Positions 7,601 through 17,051 of a stretch of 64,000 nucleotides of DNA are shown here, piece after piece. Each line of letters starts with the position of its first letter. Within the stretch, counting starts at the first letter, position 1. A program made the translations under genes and the position numbers. Origin of the DNA: Leptospira sp. WS4.C2. Lineage in GTDB: Bacteria > Spirochaetota > Leptospiria > Leptospirales > Leptospiraceae. The notes below the pieces were generated by a model that saw only the letters and a list, made by a program, of their open reading frames with translations, ran no database searches and was not told the origin of the DNA. The stretch covers positions 620,001-684,000 of the forward strand of contig NZ_CP162139.1 of NCBI RefSeq assembly GCF_040833985.1. Direction: 5' to 3'.

Positions 7601-8554
7601 ATGAAATCAAACGTCCGAATCCAATCCATCTTAGCTAAGTTTGATAAAAATTTGGATGGAATCATTAAAGAAGATATTCCTGTTCTTAAAAAAATCAAAA
7701 AACATGTAATCACTTCTGGTGGAAAGCGGATTCGACCCTTTTCTCATTATCTATTTTGTCAATTTCTGGGTGTAACGGATGTAAGTTGGCTTGATGTAGG
7801 TAGTGTTGCCGAACTCATCCACGCTGCAAGTTTACTCCATGATGATGTGGTGGACAATGCTCCTATCCGTCGTGGAAAACCTACTATTGGATCTTTATTT
7901 GGAGACAAAACTGCCATTCTTGCCGGCGATTATCTTTTAGCTTGCGGCATCAGTCGACTCAACTCCCTTGGGAATCCGGAACTTATGGAAATTTTTTCCC
8001 AAGTATTAAAGGATTTATCAGTGAGTGAACTATTGCAGATGGAATGGGAAAAAAATCCTAAGATAACCTTAAAAATATACGATTCCATCATTTATGGAAA
8101 AACAGCTTCACTTTTCGGAGTTTGTACAGAATCAAGTGCCATCCTGGCGAATAAATCCAAAAAGGAAAGGGCTGTCATTCGTGATTTTGGTGTTAGGTTG
8201 GGTAAACTATTCCAAAAGAAAGATGATTGTTTAGATTATTTTGTAGATTCTCGCACAAGTGGTAAGGAATTTTTAAAGGATTTTAAAAACGGATTATTTA
8301 CATATCCCGTTCTTGTTCTTAGAAATCAACTTGGACTCCTAGAAAAAAGAAAGTTAGAATCTTTATTTAAAAAAGAAGAAAGAAACTCTGCAGATGAATC
8401 GTATATTCTTGGTTTGATGGAATCGAAAGGAATTTCTGAAATTTTACATAAAGAACTAAGTTCCGAAAAAAACTATCTACTTGGTTTTTTAAACCAATTT
8501 CCAAAAAGCTCCGAACGACAGTTATTTATAGAACAACTAGATCGTCTTACTTAA
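7601..8554 (+). CDS. Polyprenyl diphosphate synthase (octaprenyl/heptaprenyl type)
   Basis: 317 residues. It condenses isopentenyl units into the long isoprenoid tail used for quinone synthesis. Visible motifs are GGKRIRP (40-46), the first aspartate-rich motif LHDDVVDNAPIRRG (79-92), and the second, KKDDCLDYF, near 207-215. The small residues before the first motif (HAASL) fit a long-chain synthase rather than an FPP synthase. Chain length cannot be fixed from sequence alone. The stop is immediately followed by the stop of the convergent histidine kinase, with no bases between. Confidence 0.9.
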   Translation: MKSNVRIQSILAKFDKNLDGIIKEDIPVLKKIKKHVITSGGKRIRPFSHYLFCQFLGVTDVSWLDVGSVAELIHAASLLHDDVVDNAPIRRGKPTIGSLFGDKTAILAGDYLLACGISRLNSLGNPELMEIFSQVLKDLSVSELLQMEWEKNPKITLKIYDSIIYGKTASLFGVCTESSAILANKSKKERAVIRDFGVRLGKLFQKKDDCLDYFVDSRTSGKEFLKDFKNGLFTYPVLVLRNQLGLLEKRKLESLFKKEERNSADESYILGLMESKGISEILHKELSSEKNYLLGFLNQFPKSSERQLFIEQLDRLT

Positions 8555-10756
8555 TTATTCTTCTGTGAATGGTTCATTGGGATCAATGAATTCAATGATT
8601 GGTAACTGAATGGAAAAACAAGTTCGACCAGGCTCTGATTCAATGTGAATGTTTCCTTTATGTTTCTCTATTATCGATTTTGTAATTCCTAGACCCATTC
8701 CAGTTCCTTCTCCGTGGTTCTTTGTTGTAAAGAATGGATCAAAGATTTTTTTCTGAATCTCTGATGGGATCCCTGGGCCATTGTCTATCACTTTGACCTC
8801 TACTAAATTTCCATTTTTTTCTGTAGTGATCATAAGATTCCCTTTTTGATTCATTGCTTCCAGTCCATTCAATATCAAATTTGTCCAGACTCGCATTAAA
8901 TCTTCAGGCCAACCGAGTATTGTTGCATCCGTTAGGAATGTTTTCTTTAAGGAAACTTTGCCTCGCATTCTATACTGATAAATCGTAAGTACAGTTTCTA
9001 TATTTTCAAGTAAGGTGAAAATTCTTCTTTCTTCTACCTTAGTCACACGTGAAAAGTTTTTGAGTGCTAAGATGGTTTTTGATGATCTATCGACTGCAAT
9101 TTGTATAATGGATAAGTGGAGTTTGAAATTTTTTTCTTCTAGGATTAAATTGGAAAGTTTTTCCTGTCCCGACTTTAGTAAAGTAATTTCTTCATAGTAA
9201 AGTTTGGTAATGCCAACATCTAAAAACCTTTCCAGTACTGCATCTTCGAATTCAATGTCATTGTCTTTGAAAGTTTGTTTAAGATTTGCCTTTTTGTCTT
9301 TTCTTTCTGTGTAACTTGCTACCAGTCCAAAATCAGATTGGTAAGTGAGCAATTTTTTTAAAGTTTTGATTTGGGATTGAGTTAGGGAACTATATATATT
9401 TTCCTTAGAACCTAAGTTTTTGATTTCGTTGTCTTTTGATTCAATCAAAGTTTCTATTGATGCTTTGATGGCGCTGAGTGGGTTATTAATTTCGTGTGCA
9501 ACACCAGCGATTAGTTTGCCCAACTCAGACATCTTTTCGGAAAACACAAGTTGGTTTTCTGTGTGCCTAATTTGCAATATTGCTTTTTCTAATTCTTCTT
9601 TTTGTAAATGGATTTCTTTGGTTCGCTCCAAAACCATGGTTTCTAATTCTGCATTTTCTTTTGTTACTGATTCTTCTTTTTTGATACGGGTTTGAATTTG
9701 GAACTTCGAAATGGCAATCGTGAAGATAGTCATTTGTAAAGCCGCACCAATTTCATTCGCAGAACTTAAAAATGGTAAGGAAGGTAAATAACCAAGATTG
9801 GTGAAAACAAGCAAGGTTGTACTGATTTGCCTAACTAAGAATGCATAAAACAAAACATTAGCATTCTCTCTTTTTTTTATCATGCAATAGATTGCATAAC
9901 TGAAATTTGCAGTCGACAGTATCAGACTATTTGCATATATGAATCGAAAGTATAATTGGAGATCTATCAAAACGATAAAGATAGAAATAACTAAAGCGTA
10001 TGCATAAAAAACCAAATATTTATCTGTATTTGGATACCTTTGTTTCGTTTGAAGAAATTCTCTTAAAAAAAGAATTAATCCAAAAGGGCTTAAGGAAACA
10101 AGACCAGGAACATATCTGTAAAACCATTCACAATTACTAAAGCCATATTCATAAAAGAGACCCGATCTGAGAATATTTGTAAAGAGAACCGAAATTGTGG
10201 CAAAGGATAGTAAAAGATAAATTCTTTCTCTTACAATAATGTATTGGGTCGCCGAAAGGAGGCAGACTAGAATACAAAGGCCAAAATAGAAACCTTGCCA
10301 AAGTGAAATTGATTTTGTGTATTGAAGTAAACTAAATTCATCTCGGATTCTAAAGTTGATTCTATGGGTATCCTCGGATCGGATCCGGAATCGGTAGGTT
10401 CCTTTTTCATTCGCTGGAAAAACAAACCCACCAGTAAAGGAGACTTCTGGAAGTTTTTTTCTTACCAGACCAGTTTGGATCTTCGATACCATTTCCCCAT
10501 TTTGAAATACTTCGTAATCCAATTCGGATATCATTCCATTTTCAAAGTGGAGGTATCTTGACGAGCTTTCTTCTAAATCGATTTGGTAATAGTGGCTATC
10601 TTTTGTGAATCCGAAATAGAAAAGGGAATTGTAGTCTTTTGGATTAAGATCTGTTAGTTTTGTGTTTGAGTTGGTTCCTAAATGCCAAAGCCCGATGTTT
10701 CCTTCTGCCCCGAGTGCCAAAGGAAGAAGGAAAAAAAAGAAAAGGAACCTAATCAA
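8555..10756 (-). CDS. Sensor histidine kinase with 7TMR-DISM input domain
   Basis: 733 residues. Order: signal peptide, an extracellular beta-rich 7TMR-DISM sensor (about 20-145), seven membrane helices (about 150-355), a coiled coil (360-405), HisKA with AHEINNPLSAIK (phospho-acceptor His421), then a C-terminal ATPase with NLILNGLEAM (N box near 630), DNGPGIP and GTGMGLGI. The distance from His421 to the N box is about 210 residues, roughly twice the usual spacing, so an extra charged helical segment of about 100 residues lies between the two kinase halves. No receiver domain or response regulator gene is adjacent. It lies 20 bases downstream of the lipoprotein gene and is probably co-transcribed with it. 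Confidence 0.92.
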   Translation of the reverse strand: MIRFLFFFFLLPLALGAEGNIGLWHLGTNSNTKLTDLNPKDYNSLFYFGFTKDSHYYQIDLEESSSRYLHFENGMISELDYEVFQNGEMVSKIQTGLVRKKLPEVSFTGGFVFPANEKGTYRFRIRSEDTHRINFRIRDEFSLLQYTKSISLWQGFYFGLCILVCLLSATQYIIVRERIYLLLSFATISVLFTNILRSGLFYEYGFSNCEWFYRYVPGLVSLSPFGLILFLREFLQTKQRYPNTDKYLVFYAYALVISIFIVLIDLQLYFRFIYANSLILSTANFSYAIYCMIKKRENANVLFYAFLVRQISTTLLVFTNLGYLPSLPFLSSANEIGAALQMTIFTIAISKFQIQTRIKKEESVTKENAELETMVLERTKEIHLQKEELEKAILQIRHTENQLVFSEKMSELGKLIAGVAHEINNPLSAIKASIETLIESKDNEIKNLGSKENIYSSLTQSQIKTLKKLLTYQSDFGLVASYTERKDKKANLKQTFKDNDIEFEDAVLERFLDVGITKLYYEEITLLKSGQEKLSNLILEEKNFKLHLSIIQIAVDRSSKTILALKNFSRVTKVEERRIFTLLENIETVLTIYQYRMRGKVSLKKTFLTDATILGWPEDLMRVWTNLILNGLEAMNQKGNLMITTEKNGNLVEVKVIDNGPGIPSEIQKKIFDPFFTTKNHGEGTGMGLGITKSIIEKHKGNIHIESEPGRTCFSIQLPIIEFIDPNEPFTEE

Positions 10757-10776
10757 ACAGTAAAGTTAGTTAGATT

Positions 10777-11493
10777 TTATTGTGGAACTATGTTCGGAGC
10801 ATTACACTTCAATGTTCCCCGAATGATGACGGACTTTGCATCGGTTGTTGTGTTTTGCACCAAACAAGTTTTGTTATCGGAAGTAAAACATTGAGTTGTA
10901 GAAGTTCCTGATGTACAATTCACACTATCTAAAGTATTACAGGAGTTGAGAACACTAGTAGAAGAGGACGCCGTATTGCTGTAAGTTCCATTGAGTGTGA
11001 TCTCTAGGTTAAAGAATGAAATTTGTTGGGCACTTTGGAGTGCGGTATCAATATTAATCCCTTGGTTGAACCATTCCACAGTTCCTTGCGTTCCTTGGAC
11101 AGTTTTGCCGAAAGCTCCGCCTGCAAGAACAAATCCTTGTTGTGGATCGATTTTTCCTTGGATCTGTGTACTATCATAAACAAAACGTAGGTTAAGAGTT
11201 TCCTTAGTTTTGAAGATTAATTGGGAAATCACAGTAAAACGTGTGTTATTGGTAGTCGAAGTGGAACCTGTAGTTCCTGTCGTGGTTCCCGTACCTGTGG
11301 TGGTTGTTGTTGCCGGAGTGGCCTGTCCACAACTGGTTGTGATGTCGCTATCCACTTCCCCTAAGAAATAAAGGGCTGGTTCCCCTTCCGCAAGAAGTGA
11401 TACTTCCGCTTTGTTTTCGTTCTTAAGACCACAAGCGGTAAAAACTGAGGAAAATACCAAAAGGATTACGATTGATCGAACCATACCTTTCAA
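10777..11493 (-). CDS. Thr-rich lipoprotein of unknown function
   Basis: 238 residues with a lipoprotein signal (VFSSVFTAC, Cys about 21). A low-complexity Thr/Gly/Ser linker lies at about 58-85, followed by a beta-rich domain rich in Asn, Ser and Thr with several paired Cys. No family was recognised. The start is unclear: TTG at 11493 or ATG at 11484, neither with an ideally spaced Shine-Dalgarno. It directly precedes the 7TMR-DISM kinase on the same strand, so it could be an envelope partner or ligand sensor of it; that is inference. Confidence 0.72.
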   Translation of the reverse strand: MKGMVRSIVILLVFSSVFTACGLKNENKAEVSLLAEGEPALYFLGEVDSDITTSCGQATPATTTTTGTGTTTGTTGSTSTTNNTRFTVISQLIFKTKETLNLRFVYDSTQIQGKIDPQQGFVLAGGAFGKTVQGTQGTVEWFNQGINIDTALQSAQQISFFNLEITLNGTYSNTASSSTSVLNSCNTLDSVNCTSGTSTTQCFTSDNKTCLVQNTTTDAKSVIIRGTLKCNAPNIVPQ

Positions 11494-11572
11494 TCGTCAC
11501 GGGAATTCATTCTTGGGTCAAGAGGATTCAGAATTTCCTTGGGAAATTTAAGCGAAATTACAATCTTGGCTT

Positions 11573-13381
11573 ATGGGGTCAAATTTCGGTCTAAAGGGCG
11601 TGTTTTCCATCCAGGGACCGCGATCGATTTATGTCTATTCTCTCCTTATCGGTCTTCTTTCTGGATTTGGAGCCTACGGATTCAACTGGGCCTTAACTTG
11701 GACAGAATCCTTCACCTTCGGTAGCCTTATGGGTTATGACCCAGGCATTCCTTCGGGGGACTTACACTTCCATTCCATTGGGACTGTGGGACCCATCTCT
11801 CCGCTATGGATTGTTTTTTTACCTGCCATCGGTGGACTCCTCGTCGGAATCATCACCAGTTTCTTTTGTTTAGAAGCACAAGGTGGTGGGACAGATTCAC
11901 TGATTTATGCATTCCATTTTAATGAAGGGAAAATTCAGGCCAAGGTTCCTTTTTATAAGGCACTCGCCACCATACTTACGTTAGGTTCAGGTGGGTCTGG
12001 TGGAAAGGAAGGTCCCACTGCACAAATTGGAGCTGGGTTTGGTTCGAGTTTGGCTGGTTTTCTCGGTGCAGGGGCTCGGGCGAGAAGGACATTGATGTTG
12101 GCCGGAACTGCTGGTGGACTCGGTGCCATTTTTCGCGCTCCCCTTGGAGGGGCCATCACTGCAGTCGAAATGGTATACCAAGAAGACATTGAAAGTGATT
12201 CGCTTGTACCTTGTATTCTCTCATCAGTAACAGCTTATCTTACTTACACGAGTATTGCGGGAAGTGGTTCTATTTTTTCCGTACAAGTATACAGTTTGAA
12301 TGACTACAGACATATCCCATTATACATAGTCCTCGGCCTTCTTTGTTATGTAGTGGGATATTTTTTTGTAAAGGTATACCATCTGGTGCAGGATGTATTC
12401 TCCAAATTGCCATTGCCAAACTACTTAAAACCAGCGTTTGGTGGGCTTATTGTTGGTTGTATTGCTTTATTATTCCCTGAAGTGTTGGGTTCTGGGTTTG
12501 GACTCATCCAAAGAATGATCAATGGCGAAGTTTTAGAATCTACTAGTTTTGGATTTTCTGGTCCTTTTTTCCTTTTGGCTGTGGCTCTATTCAAAGTTTT
12601 TTCCACCTCACTCACTGTTGGTTCCGGAAGTTCTGGTGGTTTGCTCGGACCATCTTTTGCCATAGGTGGTATGTTAGGTGCTTTTGTTGGGTCGATGGCT
12701 CAAGTTTTGTTTCCCGAGTTAAACATCATCATCTTTCCCTTTCTCTTGGTGGGAATGGGTTCTTTTTTTGCAGGTGTCGCTCGTGCTCCTATTGCAGGAA
12801 TGATTATGGTTTGTGATATGATTGGAAGTTACGAATTGTTACCGCCGCTCATGATTGTATCGGTGGTTGCAGTAGTTTTGTCACATCGAACTTCCATTTA
12901 CCGTAACCAAATCAAAAACAGATTTTTGTCCCCCTCCCACCATTGGGATATGAACCAAGACATCATGGACCGGATCCGTATTACTGACCATTTTTCTGAA
13001 TTTCGAAAGTATGCTATGGTCTCCGAACACCTTTCCCTTACCGAATTACAATCCAATGCACCGGGTATCCAAGCCAGTGATTTCATTTTACTCGGGGCCG
13101 GGGAGGAGTATAAGGGAATTGTATCACTTCGAAAAAATAGAATCCTTCCAGAATTTGAAGCAGATTTAAAAAACCTGATTACTTGCGGAGAAATTGTACA
13201 AGATGTTCCCTCTGTTTGCACAATGGATACTTTGGGTAAAGCCCTTCGTATTCTTTTAGAATATGATGTCGACAAACTTGCGATTGTTGAAGATGGTAAA
13301 TGTTTAGGATATTTGAGATACATTGATTTATTCAATGCATACCAAAATGAAGTGAAAAATAAACAGCGTAAGTCAGTATGA
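11573..13381 (+). CDS. ClC-family chloride channel/transporter with C-terminal CBS domains
   Basis: 602 residues. The membrane core (about 20-440) has the ClC signatures GSGGSGGKEGP (gating Glu in GKEGP, near 145), GTAGGLGAIFRAPLGG, and GSGSSGGLLGPSFAIGG near 350. The chloride-site motif is GSGGSGG rather than the GSGIP of E. coli ClC. The C-terminal 140 residues contain two CBS-like repeats, which bind nucleotides in relatives. A -10-like TACAAT (11560-11565) ends seven bases before the ATG and no Shine-Dalgarno is visible, so the message may be leaderless. The stop overlaps the start of the retropepsin-like gene (ATGA), so it probably leads the following operon. Confidence 0.93.
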   Translation: MGSNFGLKGVFSIQGPRSIYVYSLLIGLLSGFGAYGFNWALTWTESFTFGSLMGYDPGIPSGDLHFHSIGTVGPISPLWIVFLPAIGGLLVGIITSFFCLEAQGGGTDSLIYAFHFNEGKIQAKVPFYKALATILTLGSGGSGGKEGPTAQIGAGFGSSLAGFLGAGARARRTLMLAGTAGGLGAIFRAPLGGAITAVEMVYQEDIESDSLVPCILSSVTAYLTYTSIAGSGSIFSVQVYSLNDYRHIPLYIVLGLLCYVVGYFFVKVYHLVQDVFSKLPLPNYLKPAFGGLIVGCIALLFPEVLGSGFGLIQRMINGEVLESTSFGFSGPFFLLAVALFKVFSTSLTVGSGSSGGLLGPSFAIGGMLGAFVGSMAQVLFPELNIIIFPFLLVGMGSFFAGVARAPIAGMIMVCDMIGSYELLPPLMIVSVVAVVLSHRTSIYRNQIKNRFLSPSHHWDMNQDIMDRIRITDHFSEFRKYAMVSEHLSLTELQSNAPGIQASDFILLGAGEEYKGIVSLRKNRILPEFEADLKNLITCGEIVQDVPSVCTMDTLGKALRILLEYDVDKLAIVEDGKCLGYLRYIDLFNAYQNEVKNKQRKSV

Positions 13382-13968
13382 GATTTTCGACACATTTTAT
13401 GAAATTTCAATCATTCTCTTCTCGAATTACTTTTCGTAAATTCTCATACTTATTTGTCCTTGTTCCCATTTTCCTTTTGATTCATTGTTTTGGTTCCAAA
13501 CAAGTCATCGAGAAAAAACCAGACCTGCATATCAAACCAATTGTCATCCCACCTCAATATTTAAAACCCATTGTGGGCCGAGTGGAATGGGTTGAATTTC
13601 CCAATTGGAAACTGAAACTTCGCGCTCGGATAGATACTGGTGCTAAATCTTGTTCCATCCATGCGATCAATATTGAGAGGGTCACTGAAAACGGGGAAGT
13701 GTTTGTTTTGTTTGATACCTTCGTGGACGAAAAACCAGTTCGTTTAAAAAGTAAATTTGTAAAAGAAGCCAAAGTAACTAGTACTTCGGGTGTTTCTGAA
13801 AATAGAATCATTATTAGTGAATTGATGAAGATGGGCAAGTATAAGGAAGAAGTGATTATTAATTTAAATGATAGAACCAACCTGACCTATCCCATTCTCA
13901 TAGGTCGAAACTTTCTTATGGGTAAGTTTCTTGTAGATGTGTCATTATCACATGCCTTAGGGGACTAG
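13378..13968 (+). CDS. Retropepsin-like protease (RimK-associated, pfam05618-like), probable lipoprotein
   Basis: 196 residues. The region RARIDTGAKSCSIHA carries the DTGA active-site motif of retropepsin-like aspartic proteases (annotated elsewhere as ATP-dependent zinc protease). IGRNFLMGKFLVDVS closes the domain. A hydrophobic stretch ending LLIHC (Cys37) looks like a lipobox, so the enzyme would be anchored facing the periplasm. The ATG overlaps the ClC stop, and the next gene starts one base after its stop. Relatives are found with RimK-like ATP-grasp ligases, as here; the substrate is unknown. Confidence 0.82.
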   Translation: MRFSTHFMKFQSFSSRITFRKFSYLFVLVPIFLLIHCFGSKQVIEKKPDLHIKPIVIPPQYLKPIVGRVEWVEFPNWKLKLRARIDTGAKSCSIHAINIERVTENGEVFVLFDTFVDEKPVRLKSKFVKEAKVTSTSGVSENRIIISELMKMGKYKEEVIINLNDRTNLTYPILIGRNFLMGKFLVDVSLSHALGD

Positions 13969-13969
13969 T

Positions 13970-15556
13970 TTGGATCGTAAAACTTTAATTACAGTTTCTG
14001 TTCTCATTATTCTTCCAATTGTATCAATTCTTTATAAACTCAATGTTGCAGAATTGTCTCTGTTGCCTGTGGAAGTGGATGATACTGTTAATTTACAAGT
14101 AGTTATACTTCCAAAAGAAAATGTAGCTGTTTCTGAAGTAACCTTTCCTATTCCGAAACAATTCATTCAATCAAGAGTTCTTAAATCCAATACCAAAATG
14201 GAGGATTTAGACTTTCGTCTGCAGAAAAAACAATACGGTCATTTGGGAATTTGGGAAGGGGAGGATTGGAATTCTTCCATCGGATATTATGCAAAAATAA
14301 AAATCCTTCCATACACACATACCAACCCAGAACCAGAAATTGTTACTGAAAATAGAAAACAACCTTCAAAAGAGCCATATTATCTTTCATTTAAAAACTT
14401 TTCCGCAGAGGAAATACGTTTGGCAAAAAAGTTATTCGAACAAATTCATCCCTACGACAAGGATAATGTTGCTTCAGCCAAACAAATATATTATTTTATC
14501 TCTGAAGAAGTTTTAAATACAACTAAAGAAATCACACTCGCAGATACAATTCGTTTGAATAATGGGAATGCTTATTCACAGGCCATGTTGTTTTCCCTGC
14601 TCTGTCGTATGAAGGGTATCCAAACAAGGACTGTCGCCGGATTTGATTTGTCTAAACAAAACACAAAAGACAATAAGGTAAAACTTAGTTTTTGGAATGA
14701 AATTAGAATTCATGGAAAATGGTATTTTGTGTCTACCTACAAAAATATTTTTGCCCAAAGTGTAAATGGATATTTACCACTCTGGAAGTCCGTAGAAGAA
14801 AGACGATCTCTTGGGGAAGACCCCGTAACGTTCCGTTATACGGCTTACGTTACAAAGTCGAATGTAAATCGTTATAATTTTAAAGAATATAGCGAAGAGG
14901 TGGCTTCCAGTAATAGTTTTCTAAGATATTATTCTTTGTATAGCCTTCCCACACCTTTACAAAATTTGTTTCGTTTGGTGATTCTCATTCCTATCGGAGC
15001 TTTGGTTTTGTCGGTGGCCAGGAATATGATTGGAATCCCTACCTTTGGAATTTTTACCCCGATTTTACTTGCTATGTTTTTTTATGAAACAAATCTCCTT
15101 TTCGGTATTAGTTTTTTTCTTTTGATGATTGGGCTTGGTTTTTTTGAAAGGTATGCTTTGGATAAATACTACCTACTGGCAGTTCCTAGGCTTTCTATCC
15201 TACTTACCATCACCGTTATTTCTTTGATTTTATTTTCTGTTTTAAACGAAGAGATTTCATTTTTTAATCAGATGAGTGTGACTTTATTTCCTATTGTAAT
15301 CACAACGATCTTTATTGAACGTTTTTCGATTATGATCATTGAAGAAGGTATTATGCATTCTTTTGTGACCTTGGCGGGAACATTAATGATTGCACTCATC
15401 AGTTATATGATATTCTTTTTTGGTTCCTTACAAATTCTGTTTTTTACGCATCCAGAATTGTTGTTCATTGTGATTGCTATTCAAATCCTTATTGGCCAAT
15501 ATAAAGGCTATAGAATTTCGGAACTTTTCCGGTTTAGGGAAATATTTAAGTCATGA
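13970..15556 (+). CDS. Inactive transglutaminase fused to seven membrane helices
   Basis: 528 residues from a TTG. Residue 5-22 is a signal/anchor helix, then a periplasmic transglutaminase-like domain (about 130-300), then a C-terminal bundle of about seven helices (325-525). The usual catalytic Cys position reads GNAYSQAML and the His position FWNEI, so the Cys-His-Asp triad is missing. This matches the described inactive-transglutaminase/7TM proteins linked to ATP-grasp amidoligases. It overlaps the ATP-grasp gene by four bases. A scaffold or peptide-binding role across the membrane is inferred. Confidence 0.85.
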   Translation: MDRKTLITVSVLIILPIVSILYKLNVAELSLLPVEVDDTVNLQVVILPKENVAVSEVTFPIPKQFIQSRVLKSNTKMEDLDFRLQKKQYGHLGIWEGEDWNSSIGYYAKIKILPYTHTNPEPEIVTENRKQPSKEPYYLSFKNFSAEEIRLAKKLFEQIHPYDKDNVASAKQIYYFISEEVLNTTKEITLADTIRLNNGNAYSQAMLFSLLCRMKGIQTRTVAGFDLSKQNTKDNKVKLSFWNEIRIHGKWYFVSTYKNIFAQSVNGYLPLWKSVEERRSLGEDPVTFRYTAYVTKSNVNRYNFKEYSEEVASSNSFLRYYSLYSLPTPLQNLFRLVILIPIGALVLSVARNMIGIPTFGIFTPILLAMFFYETNLLFGISFFLLMIGLGFFERYALDKYYLLAVPRLSILLTITVISLILFSVLNEEISFFNQMSVTLFPIVITTIFIERFSIMIIEEGIMHSFVTLAGTLMIALISYMIFFFGSLQILFFTHPELLFIVIAIQILIGQYKGYRISELFRFREIFKS

Positions 15557-16503
15557 TCTCTCTTTTCAAAAAATTTGAAGAAGAGGGTGTCCTTGGAATC
15601 AACCGTAGGATCGGCGAATACATTTTACCTTATAATCCAAGAGAATACTATCCGTTAGTCGATGATAAATGGAAAACAGCAGAACTAGCACGGCAGTTCC
15701 ATGTTCCCATGCCCTACCATTATGGGGTTGTCGATACTTTCGGTGGGATTCGGAATACTCGGGAACTCATCCAAGGGCGACCTGGATTTGTTGTCAAACC
15801 AGCAAACGGTGGTATGGGGAACGGAATCCTTGTGATTGCAAGGGAGTCGGAAACTGTTGATGGTTCAATCCAATACCATAAGGTTGATGATAAAACGATT
15901 TCGGAGAAAGAACTCAACCATCATATTTCTGGAATTTTATCAGGGCTTTATTCCTTAGATGGAAACTCTGATTCCTGTGTCTTACAAGAACGATTAGAAT
16001 GCCACAGTTTCTTTCAAGAGATATCCTTTCGAGGGATTCCAGACATTCGTGTGATCGTATTTTTAGGTTATCCAGTGATGGCAATGTTACGTTTGCCCAC
16101 TAAGGAATCGGGAGGAAGGGCGAACCTCCACCAAGGTGCGCTTGGTGTTGGAGTGGATCTTCGCACTGGAACACTCACCCATACAATTTGTAATGACAAA
16201 ATCGTTTACATCCATCCAGACACAAAGCAAACATTAGGTGGCAGGATCTTACCCCATTGGGAAACCATTTTAGAAATGGCATCTCGATGTTACGATATGT
16301 CCGGTTTAGGATATTTGGGAGTAGATATTGTGCTCGATGAAATAAGGGGCCCTCTCCTTTTAGAAATGAATGCGAGGCCTGGCCTTGGAATTCAAATTGC
16401 GAATCGGATGGGCTTAAGAGATCGTTTGCAGTTAGTGGAAAGGATAAAGGAATCGGCAGATGGTCCTAGAGACAGAGTCCACCGAATCTTTCAAGAGTTG
16501 TAA
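15553..16503 (+). CDS. RimK-like ATP-grasp ligase (alpha-L-glutamate ligase-related)
   Basis: 316 residues. ATP-grasp features: FVVKPANGGMGNGI near 78-91 (nucleotide-binding Lys and glycine loop), DIRVIVFLG near 163, and LLLEMNARPGLGIQIANRMG near 270-290 (metal-binding Glu and Asn). No signal peptide or membrane helix, so it is cytoplasmic. Family members ligate amino acids (often glutamate) to peptides or small molecules using ATP. The overlapping 7TM protein and the retropepsin-like lipoprotein suggest a ligate-and-trim system spanning the inner membrane. The acceptor molecule cannot be told from sequence. Confidence 0.87.
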   Translation: MISLFKKFEEEGVLGINRRIGEYILPYNPREYYPLVDDKWKTAELARQFHVPMPYHYGVVDTFGGIRNTRELIQGRPGFVVKPANGGMGNGILVIARESETVDGSIQYHKVDDKTISEKELNHHISGILSGLYSLDGNSDSCVLQERLECHSFFQEISFRGIPDIRVIVFLGYPVMAMLRLPTKESGGRANLHQGALGVGVDLRTGTLTHTICNDKIVYIHPDTKQTLGGRILPHWETILEMASRCYDMSGLGYLGVDIVLDEIRGPLLLEMNARPGLGIQIANRMGLRDRLQLVERIKESADGPRDRVHRIFQEL

Positions 16504-16512
16504 AAAAAGAAA

Positions 16513-17025
16513 TTAAGCGTTTTGTTTTGCCGTAACAAATACGGTTCTATTGAGAAAAGCCATGGATCCAAAAAGGATTCCTGAATACACTAAATCACCG
16601 GCAATTGAGTTTTGGAAAAAAGGAATGGCAAGTGTAAAACAAGTCACAAGGCCAGAGAAGTCCAAAGTATACATTCCACTTGTCGCCCAAACCGCAAGGT
16701 TCGTGAGAACAAAGAAGACTACCGATCCGATCACTGTAAATCCAAAGGATTTAGTGAGAGAAGATCCAATTTGTTTTCCAAAGAGAACTGCAAGGATCAT
16801 GAATCCATACACAACTGGCATTAGGTCATGGAACCCAATGAAAAAATCAGAAACAAACATGGCTAAAATAGGAATCAATAGAGCAAGTCGTCTGTCTGTC
16901 AAATAAGCACCCGAAAACAAAGAAACAGCCAAAATAGGCGTAAAATTCGGTGGGTGTGGTAGGATACGGCTGATGACAGTAGCGATCACCATGAGGATGG
17001 CAACGGAGACACGGGATTGGAACAT
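16513..17025 (-). CDS. DUF6580-family membrane protein
   Basis: 170 residues, five to six helices. The N-terminal PPNFTPILAVSLFSGAYL and DRRLALLIPILAMFVSDFF match the DUF6580 pattern (R-x-x-PNFTP...A...G), a family resembling small-molecule uptake S-components. The substrate is unknown. No Shine-Dalgarno is seen; a run of nine C on the coding strand (G9 on plus, 17043-17051) ends 17 bases before the ATG, in the leader. Confidence 0.75.
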   Translation of the reverse strand: MFQSRVSVAILMVIATVISRILPHPPNFTPILAVSLFSGAYLTDRRLALLIPILAMFVSDFFIGFHDLMPVVYGFMILAVLFGKQIGSSLTKSFGFTVIGSVVFFVLTNLAVWATSGMYTLDFSGLVTCFTLAIPFFQNSIAGDLVYSGILFGSMAFLNRTVFVTAKQNA

Positions 17026-17042
17026 AGGGATAGACTCGTAAA

Positions 17043-17051
17043 GGGGGGGGG
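17043..17051 (+). repeat. Nine-G homopolymer between divergent genes
   Basis: GGGGGGGGG lies in the 83-bp gap between the DUF6580 and mazG genes. A six-base inverted repeat TTCCCG/CGGGAA follows at 17079-17097, and TACAAT (17101-17106) sits two bases before the mazG GTG. Long G runs slip in replication. Confidence 0.6.
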
